Positions 45,934 through 56,691 are shown, numbered from the stretch's first letter. The stretch is 64,000 nt of DNA from Xylanimonas cellulosilytica (GCA_001072465.1 JVKM01000059.1:32263-96262), one strand, 5' to 3'. Program-made: numbers and translations. The notes: generated by a model from the letters alone, not told the origin.

Positions 45934-47169
45934 ATGGCAAAGAACCACGTTCTGGCAATCGTTCTCGCGGGCGGTGAGGGAAAGCGACTGATGCCCCTGA
46001 CGGATGACCGTGCAAAGCCGGCAGTTCCGTTCGGTGGTCACTTCCGTCTGATCGATTTCGCGCTGTCGAACATCGTGAATTCCGGATACCTCAAGATTGT
46101 TGTCTTGACGCAGTACAAGTCCCATTCGCTCGACCGCCACGTCACAAAGACCTGGTACACGTCTCCCCTACTCGGCAACTTCATTGCTCCTGTGCCGGCT
46201 CAGCAGCGTCGCGGCCCGCACTGGTACCTGGGTAGCGCGGATGCTATCTACCAGTCGCTGAACATCGTCGACGACGAGCAGCCGGAGTACATCGTCATCA
46301 TCGGTGCGGACAACATCTACCGTATGGACTTCTCGCAGATGGTCCAGCACCACATCGATTCGGGCCTGCCCGCCACGGTCGCCGGCATCCGTCAGCCGAT
46401 CGAGCTGGCTTCGGCGCTCGGCGTCATCGACGGCGAGAACGGGGTTGTCAAGAACTTCCTCGAGAAGCCGAAGAACGCCGTGGGCCTGCCCGACGATCCG
46501 ACCAAGGTCCTCGCCTCCATGGGCAACTACGTGTTCACCACGAAGGATCTGGTCAACGCTCTGCGTGAGGATGCGGCCGACCCCGATTCGAAGCACGACA
46601 TGGGTGGCAACATCATTCCGTGGTTCGTCGAGCGCGGCGAGTGCGGCGTCTACGACTTCCAGGACAACGACGTGCCGGGGTCGACCGACCGTGACCGCGA
46701 CTACTGGCGTGACGTCGGTACGCTGGACGCCTACTACGAGGCGAACATGGACCTGATCTCGGTGCACCCGGTGTTCAACCTGTACAACCGCGACTGGCCG
46801 ACCATGACGATGATCGACGGCTCACTGCCGCCGGCCAAGTTCGTCTACGGCGATGCGGATCGTCTGGGTCACGCGATCGACTCGTTCGTTTCCCCCGGCG
46901 TCATCGTCTCTGGCGGTGAGATCGTGCGCTCGGTCATTTCCCCGAACACCTACGTCCACTCGTGGGCGAAGATCGAGGATTCCGTCGTTATGCACGGCTG
47001 TCGCATCGGCCGCTCGGCCCGGGTCGTGAAGACGATTCTGGATAAGAATGTCGTCGTTGAGGAAGGCGCCGTCGTCGGTGTCGATCTTGACCACGATCGC
47101 GAGCGCGGCTTCACCGTCACGGAGTCCGGCATTACGGTCGTTCCCAAGGGCGCGGTCGTCCGCAAGTGA
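45934..47169 (+). CDS. glgC: Glucose-1-phosphate adenylyltransferase
   Basis: Makes ADP-glucose from ATP and glucose-1-phosphate. The 411-aa product has the NTP motif [26 protein letters not shown], the [11 protein letters not shown] stretch, [13 protein letters not shown] and the C-terminal left-handed helix ([20 protein letters not shown]). The start is the ATG at 45934 behind GAGGTG. Its stop overlaps the serB start. Confidence 0.97.
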   Translation: MAKNHVLAIVLAGGEGKRLMPLTDDRAKPAVPFGGHFRLIDFALSNIVNSGYLKIVVLTQYKSHSLDRHVTKTWYTSPLLGNFIAPVPAQQRRGPHWYLGSADAIYQSLNIVDDEQPEYIVIIGADNIYRMDFSQMVQHHIDSGLPATVAGIRQPIELASALGVIDGENGVVKNFLEKPKNAVGLPDDPTKVLASMGNYVFTTKDLVNALREDAADPDSKHDMGGNIIPWFVERGECGVYDFQDNDVPGSTDRDRDYWRDVGTLDAYYEANMDLISVHPVFNLYNRDWPTMTMIDGSLPPAKFVYGDADRLGHAIDSFVSPGVIVSGGEIVRSVISPNTYVHSWAKIEDSVVMHGCRIGRSARVVKTILDKNVVVEEGAVVGVDLDHDRERGFTVTESGITVVPKGAVVRK

Positions 47170-47855
47170 GCATGACTCACCGTCTCGATGAGCCGGGTGC
47201 TCCGCTGCTGTGTGCCAGCGGGGCACCCGGCCTCGTCGTCACCGACGTCGATTCGACGCTGATCAGCCAGGAAGTCATTGAGGAGCTCGCCGAAGCTGCG
47301 GGCACGCGGGCGCGCGTCGCTGAGATTACGTCTCGTGCGATGAATGGAGAGCTTGATTTCGCGGAGTCTTTGCGCGAGCGCGTTGCAACCCTCGCGGGGG
47401 TCCCCGAATCCGTCTTCGGCGATGTCCTGTCCGCCATCACCCCCACGAAGGGCGCTCGCGAGCTGATCGACGCAGTCCACCGGGCCGGCGGAAAGTTCGG
47501 CATCGTCTCGGGCGGATTCGAGGAAGTGGTCGCTCCCCTGGCGGCTTCCCTCGGCATCGATTTCTACGCGGCGAACCGCCTCGAGGTTACCGATGGCGTG
47601 CTGACCGGCCGCGTACTGGGGCGCATTGTGACCTCCCAGGTGAAGGTCGAGTGCTTGCGTTCCTGGGCCTCGTCCCTCGGGATCCCCCTCGAGCGCACGG
47701 TTGCGATCGGCGACGGGGCAAACGATATCCCCATGATGCACGAGGCCGGGGTCGGTATCGCGTTCTGCGCGAAGCCCGCCGTGCGCGAGCAAGTATCGGT
47801 CCAGCTGAACACGCCGGACCTGTCTCTGGCGATCGCTCCCCTCGGCCTCGCCTAG
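47166..47855 (+). CDS. serB: Phosphoserine phosphatase
   Basis: HAD hydrolase, last step of serine synthesis. The 229-aa product has the nucleophile motif [16 protein letters not shown] and the acidic [10 protein letters not shown]. No ACT domain is present, unlike mycobacterial SerB2. GTG start at 47166 overlaps glgC by 4 bp; an ATG six bases later is possible. Confidence 0.93.
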   Translation: MSMTHRLDEPGAPLLCASGAPGLVVTDVDSTLISQEVIEELAEAAGTRARVAEITSRAMNGELDFAESLRERVATLAGVPESVFGDVLSAITPTKGARELIDAVHRAGGKFGIVSGGFEEVVAPLAASLGIDFYAANRLEVTDGVLTGRVLGRIVTSQVKVECLRSWASSLGIPLERTVAIGDGANDIPMMHEAGVGIAFCAKPAVREQVSVQLNTPDLSLAIAPLGLA

Positions 47856-47864
47856 CCGGACACG

Positions 47865-48392
47865 TCAGGGTTCACGCGTGTCGGTCAGGCGGATCATGCG
47901 CCCGTCCCACCCGTCGCGCCAGGCGCGCGCATACTCGAGGATCTGCGCGGGGTAGATTTCTCCATCGATCTGGGCGGCGGCCTCGTCGATGTCCCACCAG
48001 GCCTGCGTGTCGATGACGGAGCGTTCCAGCTCAGTCCATCCATCCCGACTCAGGGCGGTCGAGGGTGCCTGCGCGATAAAAAACCACTCGTCCTGCCGGG
48101 CGGTGACCGCCAGGAAGTCGAACTCGGCGGTCCGATAGAGGACGGGGCCCACCAGGTCCTCAGGGCTCAGCTCAATGCCAGTTTCTTCGAAGACCTCACG
48201 CACGGCTGCGGCGCGCAGGTCTTCCCCTTCTTCGATGCCGCCACCGATCGTGAACCACCAGAACCGCTCCGGTTGGTCTTCGTCGTGGCCCTTAGCCAAC
48301 AGGACCCGTCCGCTGCCGTCAAAAAGGAGGACGCGGGCGGCCTCCCGGTGGGGAAAGCCGTCCGCGTCCACAGGCCAGTCGAGTGCGCTCAT
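47865..48392 (-). CDS. NUDIX hydrolase
   Basis: 175-aa NUDIX protein with a full box GGIEEGEDLRAAAVREVFEETGIEL and the region ARVLLFDGSGRVLLAKGHDED typical of nucleotide or coenzyme pyrophosphatases. The start is the ATG at 48392 that overlaps the PrsW stop by 4 bp. Converges with serB across a 9-bp gap. Substrate unknown. Confidence 0.92.
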   Translation of the reverse strand: MSALDWPVDADGFPHREAARVLLFDGSGRVLLAKGHDEDQPERFWWFTIGGGIEEGEDLRAAAVREVFEETGIELSPEDLVGPVLYRTAEFDFLAVTARQDEWFFIAQAPSTALSRDGWTELERSVIDTQAWWDIDEAAAQIDGEIYPAQILEYARAWRDGWDGRMIRLTDTREP

Positions 48393-49237
48393 GCCTCCAG
48401 GGTAGCCCGGTGGCGGCGCAGGCCCCACACGAGGAGGGCGACACTCACGACGAGAACGGGGATTTCGAGCGCGCCGTAGGTCAGGTTCCACGAGTCTTCA
48501 GGAGCCAGGAATCCAACGCCGTTAGCCTGGGCGTGCAGCGCGAGAGCTGCGACGAATCCGCCGGCCGCGGCGAGGAGGCCCACAAGCACATTCTGTGCGC
48601 GCAGCACCGCCCACGCCAGGGCGTAACCGAACACACCCGTGAAGATCGCGTGACCGTAGGCGCCGAGCAGCGCACGTGCCAGGAAGGATTCCCACAGTCC
48701 GCTCATCCCGTCTTCGAGGGCACTCACGTAGTAGCCCACGTCCTCACCCCAGGCGAAACCGAGGCCAACGAGCGCGCCGAGCACGCCACCCTGCGCAGGG
48801 CGATCGAGCACCTTACGAGCAGCGAGAATCAGCGCCAGAACACCAATTCCCTTACCCGTCTCTTCCACGATGGGACCCGTGAGCACGGACGTCACGACAT
48901 CGACCGCATCGTCGCTCAGGTTGCTCGCGGCTACGGCCGAGTCGATGACTGTGTTGCCATATCCCGCAAAGATCAGCGCGCCACCCGTTCCCCAGCCGAA
49001 TGCGGCCAACCAGGACAGCACGGTGGGTTTGAGGCGAGCGGCCCATGCGAGGAACGCCAGGCCAACAACTGCGCTCAGCGTCGAGGCACCAACCGCAAGC
49101 CAGGCATCAGACGACGAGACCCCCTCGAGAGCTTCCGTCAATTCATAGATAGCCGCCCGAACACTCACTGCAACGAGGATGAGCGAGCACGCGACGAGCG
49201 CCCACGAACGAGGGCGCATAGACACAGCATGAGTCAC
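48389..49237 (-). CDS. PrsW-family intramembrane metalloprotease
   Basis: 282-aa multi-pass membrane protein. Family motifs are intact: EExxK (GPIVEETGKG), FxxxE (FAWGED), His in GHAIFTG and His in LHAQANG. PrsW of Bacillus cleaves an anti-sigma factor. The start is the GTG at 49237 with AAAGGA; longer starts would lack it. Next to a second PrsW paralogue. Confidence 0.87.
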   Translation of the reverse strand: MTHAVSMRPRSWALVACSLILVAVSVRAAIYELTEALEGVSSSDAWLAVGASTLSAVVGLAFLAWAARLKPTVLSWLAAFGWGTGGALIFAGYGNTVIDSAVAASNLSDDAVDVVTSVLTGPIVEETGKGIGVLALILAARKVLDRPAQGGVLGALVGLGFAWGEDVGYYVSALEDGMSGLWESFLARALLGAYGHAIFTGVFGYALAWAVLRAQNVLVGLLAAAGGFVAALALHAQANGVGFLAPEDSWNLTYGALEIPVLVVSVALLVWGLRRHRATLEA

Positions 49238-49417
49238 GTTATTTCCTTTCTGTCGCCCCCCATCATGCCCGCTGTTCCTATGCGTCACCTATGAGGGGGC
49301 GATGTAACGGCCGTGAGATCGCACTCATGCAACAGCCCCCGTAGCGGGAGCCGCCGAGCAACCTGATCTCGCCTCGCGGCCTCGACGACGACCTGTTTCC
49401 CTGCTCGATGCCGCGCG

Positions 49418-50719
49418 TCAGGCGACCTGCGCACGACCAGCGACGGCGTTTGTGACGTCCTTTTGCTGCTCCGCGATAGAGGTCAGTCGCAGGAATTCAC
49501 GACGCTTTTCAACGGCGTCGGCGAGCATCTGACGATCGTTTTCAATGCGCGAGCGATCGGCGCCGTGGCGAGCCATGAGGCGCTGGTCGAGGCCGAGGGA
49601 GGCCAGGTCGGACAAGAAGGCTCGCATGGCACGCTTCGCATCCCGACCACCCTGGGCAGCCCACTTGAAGGCGGCTTTACGCGCGCGACGATCGGTTGCC
49701 ATCGACACTTCGCCGGGAAGAACCCATCCGGTACGCACGTACGGGACGAGGCCGTCGCGAATGTGGAGAGCCTCCCGGCGCGCTGCTCGCAGCAGGAGAA
49801 TCGACCAGAGGACGAACCCGGGAATACCCACGACGAGATACATGGCAATGAAGGCCAATCCGGATCCGGTCAATGCGGCGCTTCCATTCCACACGAAGTG
49901 AATGAGCATCGCGAAGAACCAGAAGACGACGACGATGGCGGTCTTCGACCAGCCCCGCTTGAACTTGAGGAGGGCGAGGGCCAATCCGATGCCCGTCATC
50001 GAGGTTGCCATCACGTGCAGGAACGGTCCCAGCAGGGCGCGAAGGACGAATACCACAATGAGAGCGTTTGTTCCCTGTCCTTCGCTGCGCAGGAAGTACA
50101 GGATGTCCTCGAAGAAAAGGAACCCTGCAGCCGAGAATCCCGCGTACACGACACCGTCGAGCACCGAGTTGATGGAGTTGCGGCGTACAACGACGATGAT
50201 GAGGACGCCGATGCCCTTGAGGGTCTCCTCGACGAGGGGCGCAATGAATGCCGCGCCGAGTGCCTCCGCACGGTCGAAGTCACCGATTGTGGCGGCAATG
50301 TCCTCGCCCAGCGCCGTATTCATGATCATCGCCGACAGCGTCGCCACGCCCCCACCCCACAGAAACATCGCGAGCTTCGTCGTCCACGGTTCGGGCTCCC
50401 AGCGATCGATCCGCTGGAGGAAGCCGACGACGATCACGAGGGCAACCAGGGACAGCAGCGTCGTCTTCACGAAGGATGTCACGCTCGAAGACTCGGGTGC
50501 CAGACCGAAGACGATGATGCCGATGGTCCCCAGCACGCCGATCGTCGTCATGACGACCTCGAACCAGGGGAAGGAGTGCGCAGCCTTGGGAGGCTGCCAG
50601 ACGGGAGCGGCATCGTCGGGGGCCGGTGCTGAGACACCATCGGTGGAGTCGATGGTGGCGCTGCTGATCTTGCTGAGGCGATAGTCCTCGCCGGGCCCTC
50701 CCCAGTGGGTCGCGTGCAT
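49418..50719 (-). CDS. PrsW-family intramembrane metalloprotease with long cytoplasmic tails
   Basis: Second PrsW-type protein, 433 aa. A 50-aa N-terminal extension precedes about eight membrane helices, then a basic, Ala/Arg/Asp-rich 110-residue tail. Motifs EExxK (VEETLKG), FxxxE (LFFEDILYF), His (FLHVMATS) and His (LIHFVWNG) are intact. The ATG at 50719 starts 1 bp past the LemA-like gene stop. Confidence 0.88.
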   Translation of the reverse strand: MHATHWGGPGEDYRLSKISSATIDSTDGVSAPAPDDAAPVWQPPKAAHSFPWFEVVMTTIGVLGTIGIIVFGLAPESSSVTSFVKTTLLSLVALVIVVGFLQRIDRWEPEPWTTKLAMFLWGGGVATLSAMIMNTALGEDIAATIGDFDRAEALGAAFIAPLVEETLKGIGVLIIVVVRRNSINSVLDGVVYAGFSAAGFLFFEDILYFLRSEGQGTNALIVVFVLRALLGPFLHVMATSMTGIGLALALLKFKRGWSKTAIVVVFWFFAMLIHFVWNGSAALTGSGLAFIAMYLVVGIPGFVLWSILLLRAARREALHIRDGLVPYVRTGWVLPGEVSMATDRRARKAAFKWAAQGGRDAKRAMRAFLSDLASLGLDQRLMARHGADRSRIENDRQMLADAVEKRREFLRLTSIAEQQKDVTNAVAGRAQVA

Positions 50720-50720
50720 G

Positions 50721-51335
50721 TCAGTAACCTCGTCCACCCGTTCGCGTGTCATCGTCAAAGTCAATGGGCTCGGGAATCGGAGCATGCCCGGCCAGTCGCA
50801 ATAATTTTACCATTCGTGCGGAACGCAGGGCGCGAACTCCCGCGACATCCACGTTATGCACGTTGCGTGTGAGCTCGATGCGATAGCACGTCGCATCCAA
50901 CGCTTCCAGGCGTGCGCTGGCCTGGGGATCCGACGCAATCCGTGCCCGCTCTTCGGGGGTGAGAGTCTCGCGGATTGCGCGAGACAGGGCGGACGCACGC
51001 TCCAGGCGCGTCGCGACCTCGACACGATCGCCCTGACGTTGCGCCGTAGTTCGGCGGTCGAGGCCATCGGTGGTGAGCTGGTCTCCCCCGTCCTGAATGT
51101 AGGTGCGTGCGGCGTCGGCGAGGCCGGAGTTTTCCAGCCCGACACTGCGGCTCAGCAGATCTACCTCGGAGGCCCGGCGCAGCAGGAGGCGCGAGAGGGA
51201 GTCTCGCGAAGCAAGAATGCGCTGATGGAGCCGATCCAGACGGCGCGCACGCGTGATCGCGAATCCTGCGACAACGCCGAGCGCGATAACGGCGAAGACA
51301 ATAGCGACAAGCAGCCAGGGGGACAACGAGATCAT
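50721..51335 (-). CDS. LemA-like membrane protein
   Basis: 204 aa with one N-terminal helix (WLLVAIVFAVIALGVVAGFA) and a helical region opened by RRLDRLHQRILASRDSLSRLLLRRASEV, which resembles the first helices of LemA. Similar genes sit beside pimA in other Actinobacteria. Function unknown. Overlaps the pimA stop by 4 bp. Confidence 0.75.
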   Translation of the reverse strand: MISLSPWLLVAIVFAVIALGVVAGFAITRARRLDRLHQRILASRDSLSRLLLRRASEVDLLSRSVGLENSGLADAARTYIQDGGDQLTTDGLDRRTTAQRQGDRVEVATRLERASALSRAIRETLTPEERARIASDPQASARLEALDATCYRIELTRNVHNVDVAGVRALRSARMVKLLRLAGHAPIPEPIDFDDDTRTGGRGY

Positions 51336-52513
51336 GCGAGCTCCTCCCCTTCTTCTCCACGGCCTCGGATCAGGTCACGTGCCCGGCGCGTACCCGACTC
51401 GGCAGGACTCCCCATGGCAATCGCCAGCTTGTAGACCTCGAAGACCTTATCCGCCACGACCTCCCAGTCGTACTGCGCCGATGAGCGCGCTCCGGCAGCG
51501 GACAGTTCCTCGAGACGGTCGCGGTCGGCCAGCAGATCGATCAGCGTACGTGCGAGCGACTCGCTGTTGCCCATCTCGAAGAGCGCGCCTGCTCGCCCGT
51601 CCTCTAGCACCGCACGGAAGGCGGGGATATCCGAGGCAACGACAGCCGTATGGGCCGCCATCGCCTCGACGAGGACGATGCCGAAAGACTCGCCGCCCGT
51701 CTGCGGAGCGACGTAGATGTTGGCGCCGGCGAGCAAGGATTCCTTCTCCTCGTCACTGATTCCACCGAGGAAGGACACGGAATCACCAAAACGCTCGACG
51801 GCCTGGCGAATCTCCGGAGCGTCTCCTCGGCCGGCAATCAAGAAACGGGCGCCCGGGAAACGCTCGAGAACCCCGGCGATGGCACCCGCGAAAATGCTCA
51901 GGCCCTTGCGGGGCTCATCGAGGCGGCCAAGAAACACGATGACCGGACGTTCGTCCGTCGCCACCCACTGCTCAAGGGGCTGCGCGCTGCGGAAAGAGGC
52001 CGTCTCCACACCGTTTGGAATGATGACGGCATCGCCGCCGTGGTGCTCGATCAGCGTTCGACGCGCCTCCTCGGACACGGCGATGCGCACTCCGATGCGT
52101 TCCATGTACAGGCGCATGGGGGCCGAGGCAATGGCGCGCGAGACCGACCGACCGAGGGCCGCGTGGAATGTCCCCACGAGGGGCGCAGTCGAAAGCATCG
52201 CAGCTGCCATGGACACCGAGGGAACGACAGGCTCGTGGACGTGCACAACATCAAAATCATTGTCTGCCAGCCAACGGCGAGTACGCGCGAGCGCCTTCGG
52301 TTTCACCGAAATATTGGCCACCGATCCGTTGAAGGGGATCGACACGGACGAACCGGCGGACGTGATCCACTCGGGCAGATCCTCCGAGGTCGACGGCGTC
52401 AGCACCTGAACGTCATGTCCGCGGGACCGCAGCTTTAACGCGAGGTCGCGAATGTGGAAGCCCACTCCCCCGGGCACGTCCCAGGAGTATGGATTCACGA
52501 TTCCGATCTTCAT
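51332..52513 (-). CDS. pimA: Phosphatidylinositol mannosyltransferase PimA
   Basis: GT4 enzyme that adds the first mannose from GDP-mannose to phosphatidylinositol, starting PIM synthesis. 393 aa with MKIGIVNPYSWDVPGGVGFH, DVVHVHEPVVPS, FLGRLDEPRKGL and the EX7E motif GGESFGIVLVEAMA. The assignment rests on sequence and on its place after patA and pgsA, as in mycobacteria. Confidence 0.94.
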   Translation of the reverse strand: MKIGIVNPYSWDVPGGVGFHIRDLALKLRSRGHDVQVLTPSTSEDLPEWITSAGSSVSIPFNGSVANISVKPKALARTRRWLADNDFDVVHVHEPVVPSVSMAAAMLSTAPLVGTFHAALGRSVSRAIASAPMRLYMERIGVRIAVSEEARRTLIEHHGGDAVIIPNGVETASFRSAQPLEQWVATDERPVIVFLGRLDEPRKGLSIFAGAIAGVLERFPGARFLIAGRGDAPEIRQAVERFGDSVSFLGGISDEEKESLLAGANIYVAPQTGGESFGIVLVEAMAAHTAVVASDIPAFRAVLEDGRAGALFEMGNSESLARTLIDLLADRDRLEELSAAGARSSAQYDWEVVADKVFEVYKLAIAMGSPAESGTRRARDLIRGRGEEGEELA

Positions 52514-53436
52514 CGATTCTTCCTCTCGTGCTCGGCCCTCGCGCGCGCCAGGCGCTCGGGGTCAAGATCCTCCACATACACGCGTTGCATCATGTGCCAG
52601 TCCTGCGCCTTGGTCACCATCATGGCGGCAAATTCGTCAACCCACGCCTGCGTGAGGGCTTCGACGCGGTTGAGGCCGGGGCGCTCCTGGCCATCCGCGT
52701 TGATCGGTCCAACGCAACGCACGCGGACATCAGCCCCGGTGGGTTTCTCGTTCTCATACGTGATGCAGGCTACAAAGAGCGGACGCTCCAGCTTGGTCGC
52801 GAGCGCAGCGGGACCCGCGGCGACGAGTGCCCGCCGCGTCCCCAGATCGACCTCAATGCCCGAACCCGAAATGTCCCGGTCTGCAAGAAGCGGGACGATG
52901 ACACTCCGGCCGCGCACGCGCTCGATGAGGACGGAAAAGACCGACTCCCCCTTCGCGACGCCAATAATCTCCATGCCGAGGCCTTCGCGCAGCGACACGA
53001 AACGTTCAAACAACGCGGGAGGCTCAACCTTCTCCGCGACAGTCACGATGCCCCGGCCGTGCGCACACACCCACGCGCCAGCACGATCCCAGCTGCCGGA
53101 GTGTCCGAGGGCGAGGACGACCGGTCCATCTTCGCCGGCCGCCGCCAGGGCCTCGAAGCCCTCGAAGGAGACTCCCTTGAGCAACGGCTCGCCGCGACGC
53201 GATCCGAGCATCAGCTGCTCAGCGTAGTTGCGGATGTGCGACCGGACCGCGTCACGCACCTCATCGGCGGACGGCTCGTTTCCGGTCAAACGCGCCATGT
53301 TGGCGCGCAGCCGGTCGATCATGGCTCCCCCGCGGCTGGCCGCAATCGATGCACCAGTGTCCGCCATGCGCATGACGAGGCGCAGCGGCAAACGGGGGGC
53401 GATCGAAAAAGCGAGCGACAGGGGCGAAAAACTCAC
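52510..53436 (-). CDS. Phosphatidylinositol mannoside acyltransferase (PatA type)
   Basis: Lauroyl/myristoyl-type acyltransferase (LpxL/HtrB family). 308 aa with the catalytic HxxxxD motif LGHSGSWDRAG near residue 130 and PLLADRDISG. Mycobacterial PatA acylates the mannose of PIM1. The GTG at 53436 overlaps the pgsA stop by 4 bp. Between pgsA and pimA. Confidence 0.94.
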   Translation of the reverse strand: MSFSPLSLAFSIAPRLPLRLVMRMADTGASIAASRGGAMIDRLRANMARLTGNEPSADEVRDAVRSHIRNYAEQLMLGSRRGEPLLKGVSFEGFEALAAAGEDGPVVLALGHSGSWDRAGAWVCAHGRGIVTVAEKVEPPALFERFVSLREGLGMEIIGVAKGESVFSVLIERVRGRSVIVPLLADRDISGSGIEVDLGTRRALVAAGPAALATKLERPLFVACITYENEKPTGADVRVRCVGPINADGQERPGLNRVEALTQAWVDEFAAMMVTKAQDWHMMQRVYVEDLDPERLARARAEHERKNR

Positions 53437-54059
53437 GGCGTTCCCTCGTCGATGTGACGGGCGGTAAACCAGATACGCTGGCACACGGTCACGAAGGATG
53501 CGAACGCCACCCAGGTCAGGCCAGCCGCAAACACCCACTCGGGCAGACCGAGGCTCATGAGGATCGCCGTACCCATGCCAATGATGAGCCGGTCGGTGCG
53601 CTCAGCGATGCCCAGCTTGGCCACGACGCCGACGGATTCCGCGCGGGCGCGCGCATAGGGAACAGCGGCCGCACCGACGATCGAGCAGATACCGGCGATG
53701 ATCGCCCAGGTGCGCACGAACGAGTCGTCCATCTGGAAGACGGCGTAAGCGGTGAGGGAGCCGAACACGGCTCCATCACCCAGACGGTCGAGCGTCGAAT
53801 CGAGGAAAGCACCAAAACGCGTGCCACCCGTGGTCATCCGTGCGAGTGTGCCGTCCACGGAGTCGCCGAACATCACGACGGCCAGGGCGATGCCGCCCTG
53901 CCAGATCCATCCCTGCGGAATGCAGATGACCGCGATCGCGACCGTCGCAACAGTGCCAGCGACCGTCACCATGTTCGGGGTGACGCCGGCGCGAGCGAGA
54001 ACGCGAGCGAGAGGCGTAAAGATCGCCTTCGTAATGGAACGTCCGTGGTTTCCGAGCAT
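53433..54059 (-). CDS. pgsA: Phosphatidylinositol phosphate synthase (CDP-alcohol phosphatidyltransferase)
   Basis: Joins CDP-diacylglycerol with an alcohol phosphate. 208 aa with about six helices and the full CDP-OH motif D-G-x2-A-R-x8-G-x3-D-x3-D (VDGTLARMTTGGTRFGAFLD). Its place next to patA and pimA indicates inositol-1-phosphate as substrate, as in mycobacteria. ATG at 54059 behind AGGAGG. Confidence 0.94.
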   Translation of the reverse strand: MLGNHGRSITKAIFTPLARVLARAGVTPNMVTVAGTVATVAIAVICIPQGWIWQGGIALAVVMFGDSVDGTLARMTTGGTRFGAFLDSTLDRLGDGAVFGSLTAYAVFQMDDSFVRTWAIIAGICSIVGAAAVPYARARAESVGVVAKLGIAERTDRLIIGMGTAILMSLGLPEWVFAAGLTWVAFASFVTVCQRIWFTARHIDEGTP

Positions 54060-54661
54060 CAGTCCTCCTGAGGCCAAGCGGCGGCGAGCCGAGCACGAGC
54101 ATCCTCGAGGAGCTCAGGCACGGCCTTCGTCTGCGCAATAATCGGCAGGAAGTTCGCGTCCCCCAACCAGCGCGGAACGACGTGCTGGTGCAGGTGAGCG
54201 GCAATACCGGCACCAGCCACCTCACCCTGGTTCATGCCCAGGTTGAAACCCGCCGGAGACGCGACCTCACGGGTGACACGCATGCCGGTCGCCGTCAGGT
54301 TGCCCAGCTCCACGCGTTCCTCGTCCGTGAGCTCCGTGTAGTCAGAAACGTGACGATACGGGCATACGAGCAGGTGCCCGGAATTGTAGGGGAACAGGTT
54401 CATGAGCACGAAGCAGGTGTCGCCGCGGTAGACGATCAGTCCCGTCTGGTCGTCCTTACCGGGCGCCGTACAGAACGGGCACCCGACGTCCGAGGCATCG
54501 GCGGGCTTGCCTTCGCCGCGGATGTAGGCCATGCGGTAGGGGGTCCAGAAACGACCGAAGCCGTCCGGGACGCCCGCCAGTGAGCGGGCATCCTCGGTCG
54601 GCAACGAACCGTTCGGGGTACCGATCGAGTCGGCACCTGCGTCGCGGCTCATCTCGCTCAC
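54059..54661 (-). CDS. HIT-family hydrolase
   Basis: 200 aa with the histidine triad [10 protein letters not shown] and the upstream CPFCTAPG pair, which may bind zinc. Similar proteins (Rv2613c) hydrolyse Ap4A. GTG at 54661 overlaps the thrS stop by 4 bp. Confidence 0.94.
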   Translation of the reverse strand: MSEMSRDAGADSIGTPNGSLPTEDARSLAGVPDGFGRFWTPYRMAYIRGEGKPADASDVGCPFCTAPGKDDQTGLIVYRGDTCFVLMNLFPYNSGHLLVCPYRHVSDYTELTDEERVELGNLTATGMRVTREVASPAGFNLGMNQGEVAGAGIAAHLHQHVVPRWLGDANFLPIIAQTKAVPELLEDARARLAAAWPQED

Positions 54662-56691
54662 GCCTCGTCGAGGCCGTCGATCTGGTCGGCGTTGTTGCGC
54701 TGCTCGATGTGCGAGACGATCAGTTCGACCGCGCGATCAACGGCGACGCCGTTGTGCTGCGAGCCGTCACGCAGACGGAAGGACACGGCCCCGGCCTCGA
54801 CGTCCTCGCCACCGGCGATGAGCGTGAACGGGATCTTGTCCTTGGAGGCGTTGCGGATCTTCTTGCCGAAGCGGTCGTCCGACAGGTCGGTCTCGACGCG
54901 CACGCCGCGCTCACGCAGCTTCGCGGCAACGTCCTTGACGTAGCCGTCGAAGGCCTCGGCGACGGGGATGAGTCGGACCTGGACGGGCGAGAGCCACGCC
55001 GGGAATGCGCCCGCGTAGTGCTCGGTGAGAACGCCGATGAAGCGCTCGACCGAGCCGAGCTTGGCGGAGTGGATCATGACGGGGCGCTGACGGGAACCGT
55101 CGGCCGCCGTGTACTCCAGGTCGAAGCGGTCGGGCTGGTTGAAGTCGTACTGGATCGTCGACATCTGCCAGGTGCGACCGATCGCGTCCTTGACCTGCAC
55201 GGAGACCTTGGGGCCGTAGAAGGCGGCGCCGCCCGGATCCGGAACCAGGTCGAGGCCGGTCGCGGCGCAGGCGTCCTCGAGGGCCTTCGTGGCGGCCGCC
55301 CAATCCTCATCCGAGCCGATGAACTTGTCCTTCTTCTTGCCGTCCTCGTCGCGCGTGGACAGCTCCAGGTAGAAGTCCTTGAGGCCGAAAGCGGAGAGAA
55401 TCGACAGGAAGAACTCGATCTGGGTGCGAATCTCCTCCGAGGCCTGCTCAGGCGTGCAGTAGGTGTGCGAGTCGTCCTGCGTGAAGCCGCGCATACGGGT
55501 CAGGCCGTGGACGACGCCGCTCTTCTCGTAGCGGTAGTCGTGGCCCAGCTCGTAGAAGCGCAGGGGCAGCTCGCGGTAGGAGCGTCCACGCGAACGGAAG
55601 ATCAGGTTGTGCATCGGGCAGTTCATGGCCTTGAGGTAGTACTCCTGGCCTGCCTTGGTGACATTGCCGTCCTCGTCGCGCTCTTCGTCGACGAGCATGG
55701 GCGGGAACATCGTGTCCGCGTAGTAGGGCAGGTGACCCGACGTGTGGAAGAGTCCGCCCTTGGAGATCTCGGGGGTGTGCACGAAGTCGAAGCCGGCCTT
55801 CTTGTGACGGTCGGTCACGTAGGACTCGATCTCGTGGCGCAGGATGCCACCCTTGGGATGGAAGACGACGAGGCCGGGGCCGATTTCCTCGGGGAAGGAG
55901 TACAGGTCCAGCTCGGCGCCGAGGCGACGGTGGTCGCGGCGCTCGGCTTCCTTGATGCGCTCCTGGTAGGCGACGAGGTCTTCCTTGGAGGCCCAGGCGG
56001 TGCCGTAGATGCGCTGGAGCTGATCGTTGGACTGGTCGCCCTTCCAGTAGGCGGCCGAGGCCTTGGTCAGCGCGAAGCCGTTACCGATGAGCTTGGTAGA
56101 GGGCAGGTGGGGGCCACGGCACAGGTCCTTCCACGCGACGGAGCCGTCGCGGCGGACGTTGTCGTACATGGTGAGCGTGCCGCCACCGACCTCGACGGAA
56201 GCGCCCTCGGCGCCCTTGCCCTTCGTCGTGACGAGCTCGAGCTTGTAGGGCTGTTCGGCCAGCTCGACGACAGCCTCCTCCTCGGAGATCTCGCGGCGCA
56301 CGAAGCGCTGGCCTTCCTTGACGATGCGCTTCATGCGCTTCTCGAGGTCGCGCAGCAGCTCGGGGGTCACCGCATCGATATTGCCGAAGTCGTAGTAGAA
56401 GCCGTCGGTGATGAACGGGCCAATACCCAGGTTCACCTCGGGGAACACATCCTGGACGGCCTGCGCGAGCACGTGCGTGGCGCTGTGGCGCAGGATGTTC
56501 AGGCCGTCTTCACTGTCCAGCGTGATCGCCTCGACAGTCGTTCCTGCTTCAAAAGGCGTCTCGAGGTCACGCGGCGTACCGTCAACCTTGATGGCGACGA
56601 CGTCGCGCGACTTCTCGAACCACGTTGTGCCCGTGGTCCCCGCCGGTACGGTCTGTTCGTGTCCGTCAATGACGAGCGAGATATCGGGCAC
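54658..56691 (-). CDS. thrS: Threonyl-tRNA synthetase
   Basis: Charges tRNA-Thr. 677 aa with TGS, the SAD editing domain ([13 protein letters not shown]), the class II core ([46 protein letters not shown]) and the anticodon domain. The editing HxxxH and CPMH zinc motifs are present. First gene of the HIT-pgsA-patA-pimA run. Confidence 0.98.
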   Translation of the reverse strand: MPDISLVIDGHEQTVPAGTTGTTWFEKSRDVVAIKVDGTPRDLETPFEAGTTVEAITLDSEDGLNILRHSATHVLAQAVQDVFPEVNLGIGPFITDGFYYDFGNIDAVTPELLRDLEKRMKRIVKEGQRFVRREISEEEAVVELAEQPYKLELVTTKGKGAEGASVEVGGGTLTMYDNVRRDGSVAWKDLCRGPHLPSTKLIGNGFALTKASAAYWKGDQSNDQLQRIYGTAWASKEDLVAYQERIKEAERRDHRRLGAELDLYSFPEEIGPGLVVFHPKGGILRHEIESYVTDRHKKAGFDFVHTPEISKGGLFHTSGHLPYYADTMFPPMLVDEERDEDGNVTKAGQEYYLKAMNCPMHNLIFRSRGRSYRELPLRFYELGHDYRYEKSGVVHGLTRMRGFTQDDSHTYCTPEQASEEIRTQIEFFLSILSAFGLKDFYLELSTRDEDGKKKDKFIGSDEDWAAATKALEDACAATGLDLVPDPGGAAFYGPKVSVQVKDAIGRTWQMSTIQYDFNQPDRFDLEYTAADGSRQRPVMIHSAKLGSVERFIGVLTEHYAGAFPAWLSPVQVRLIPVAEAFDGYVKDVAAKLRERGVRVETDLSDDRFGKKIRNASKDKIPFTLIAGGEDVEAGAVSFRLRDGSQHNGVAVDRAVELIVSHIEQRNNADQIDGLDEA

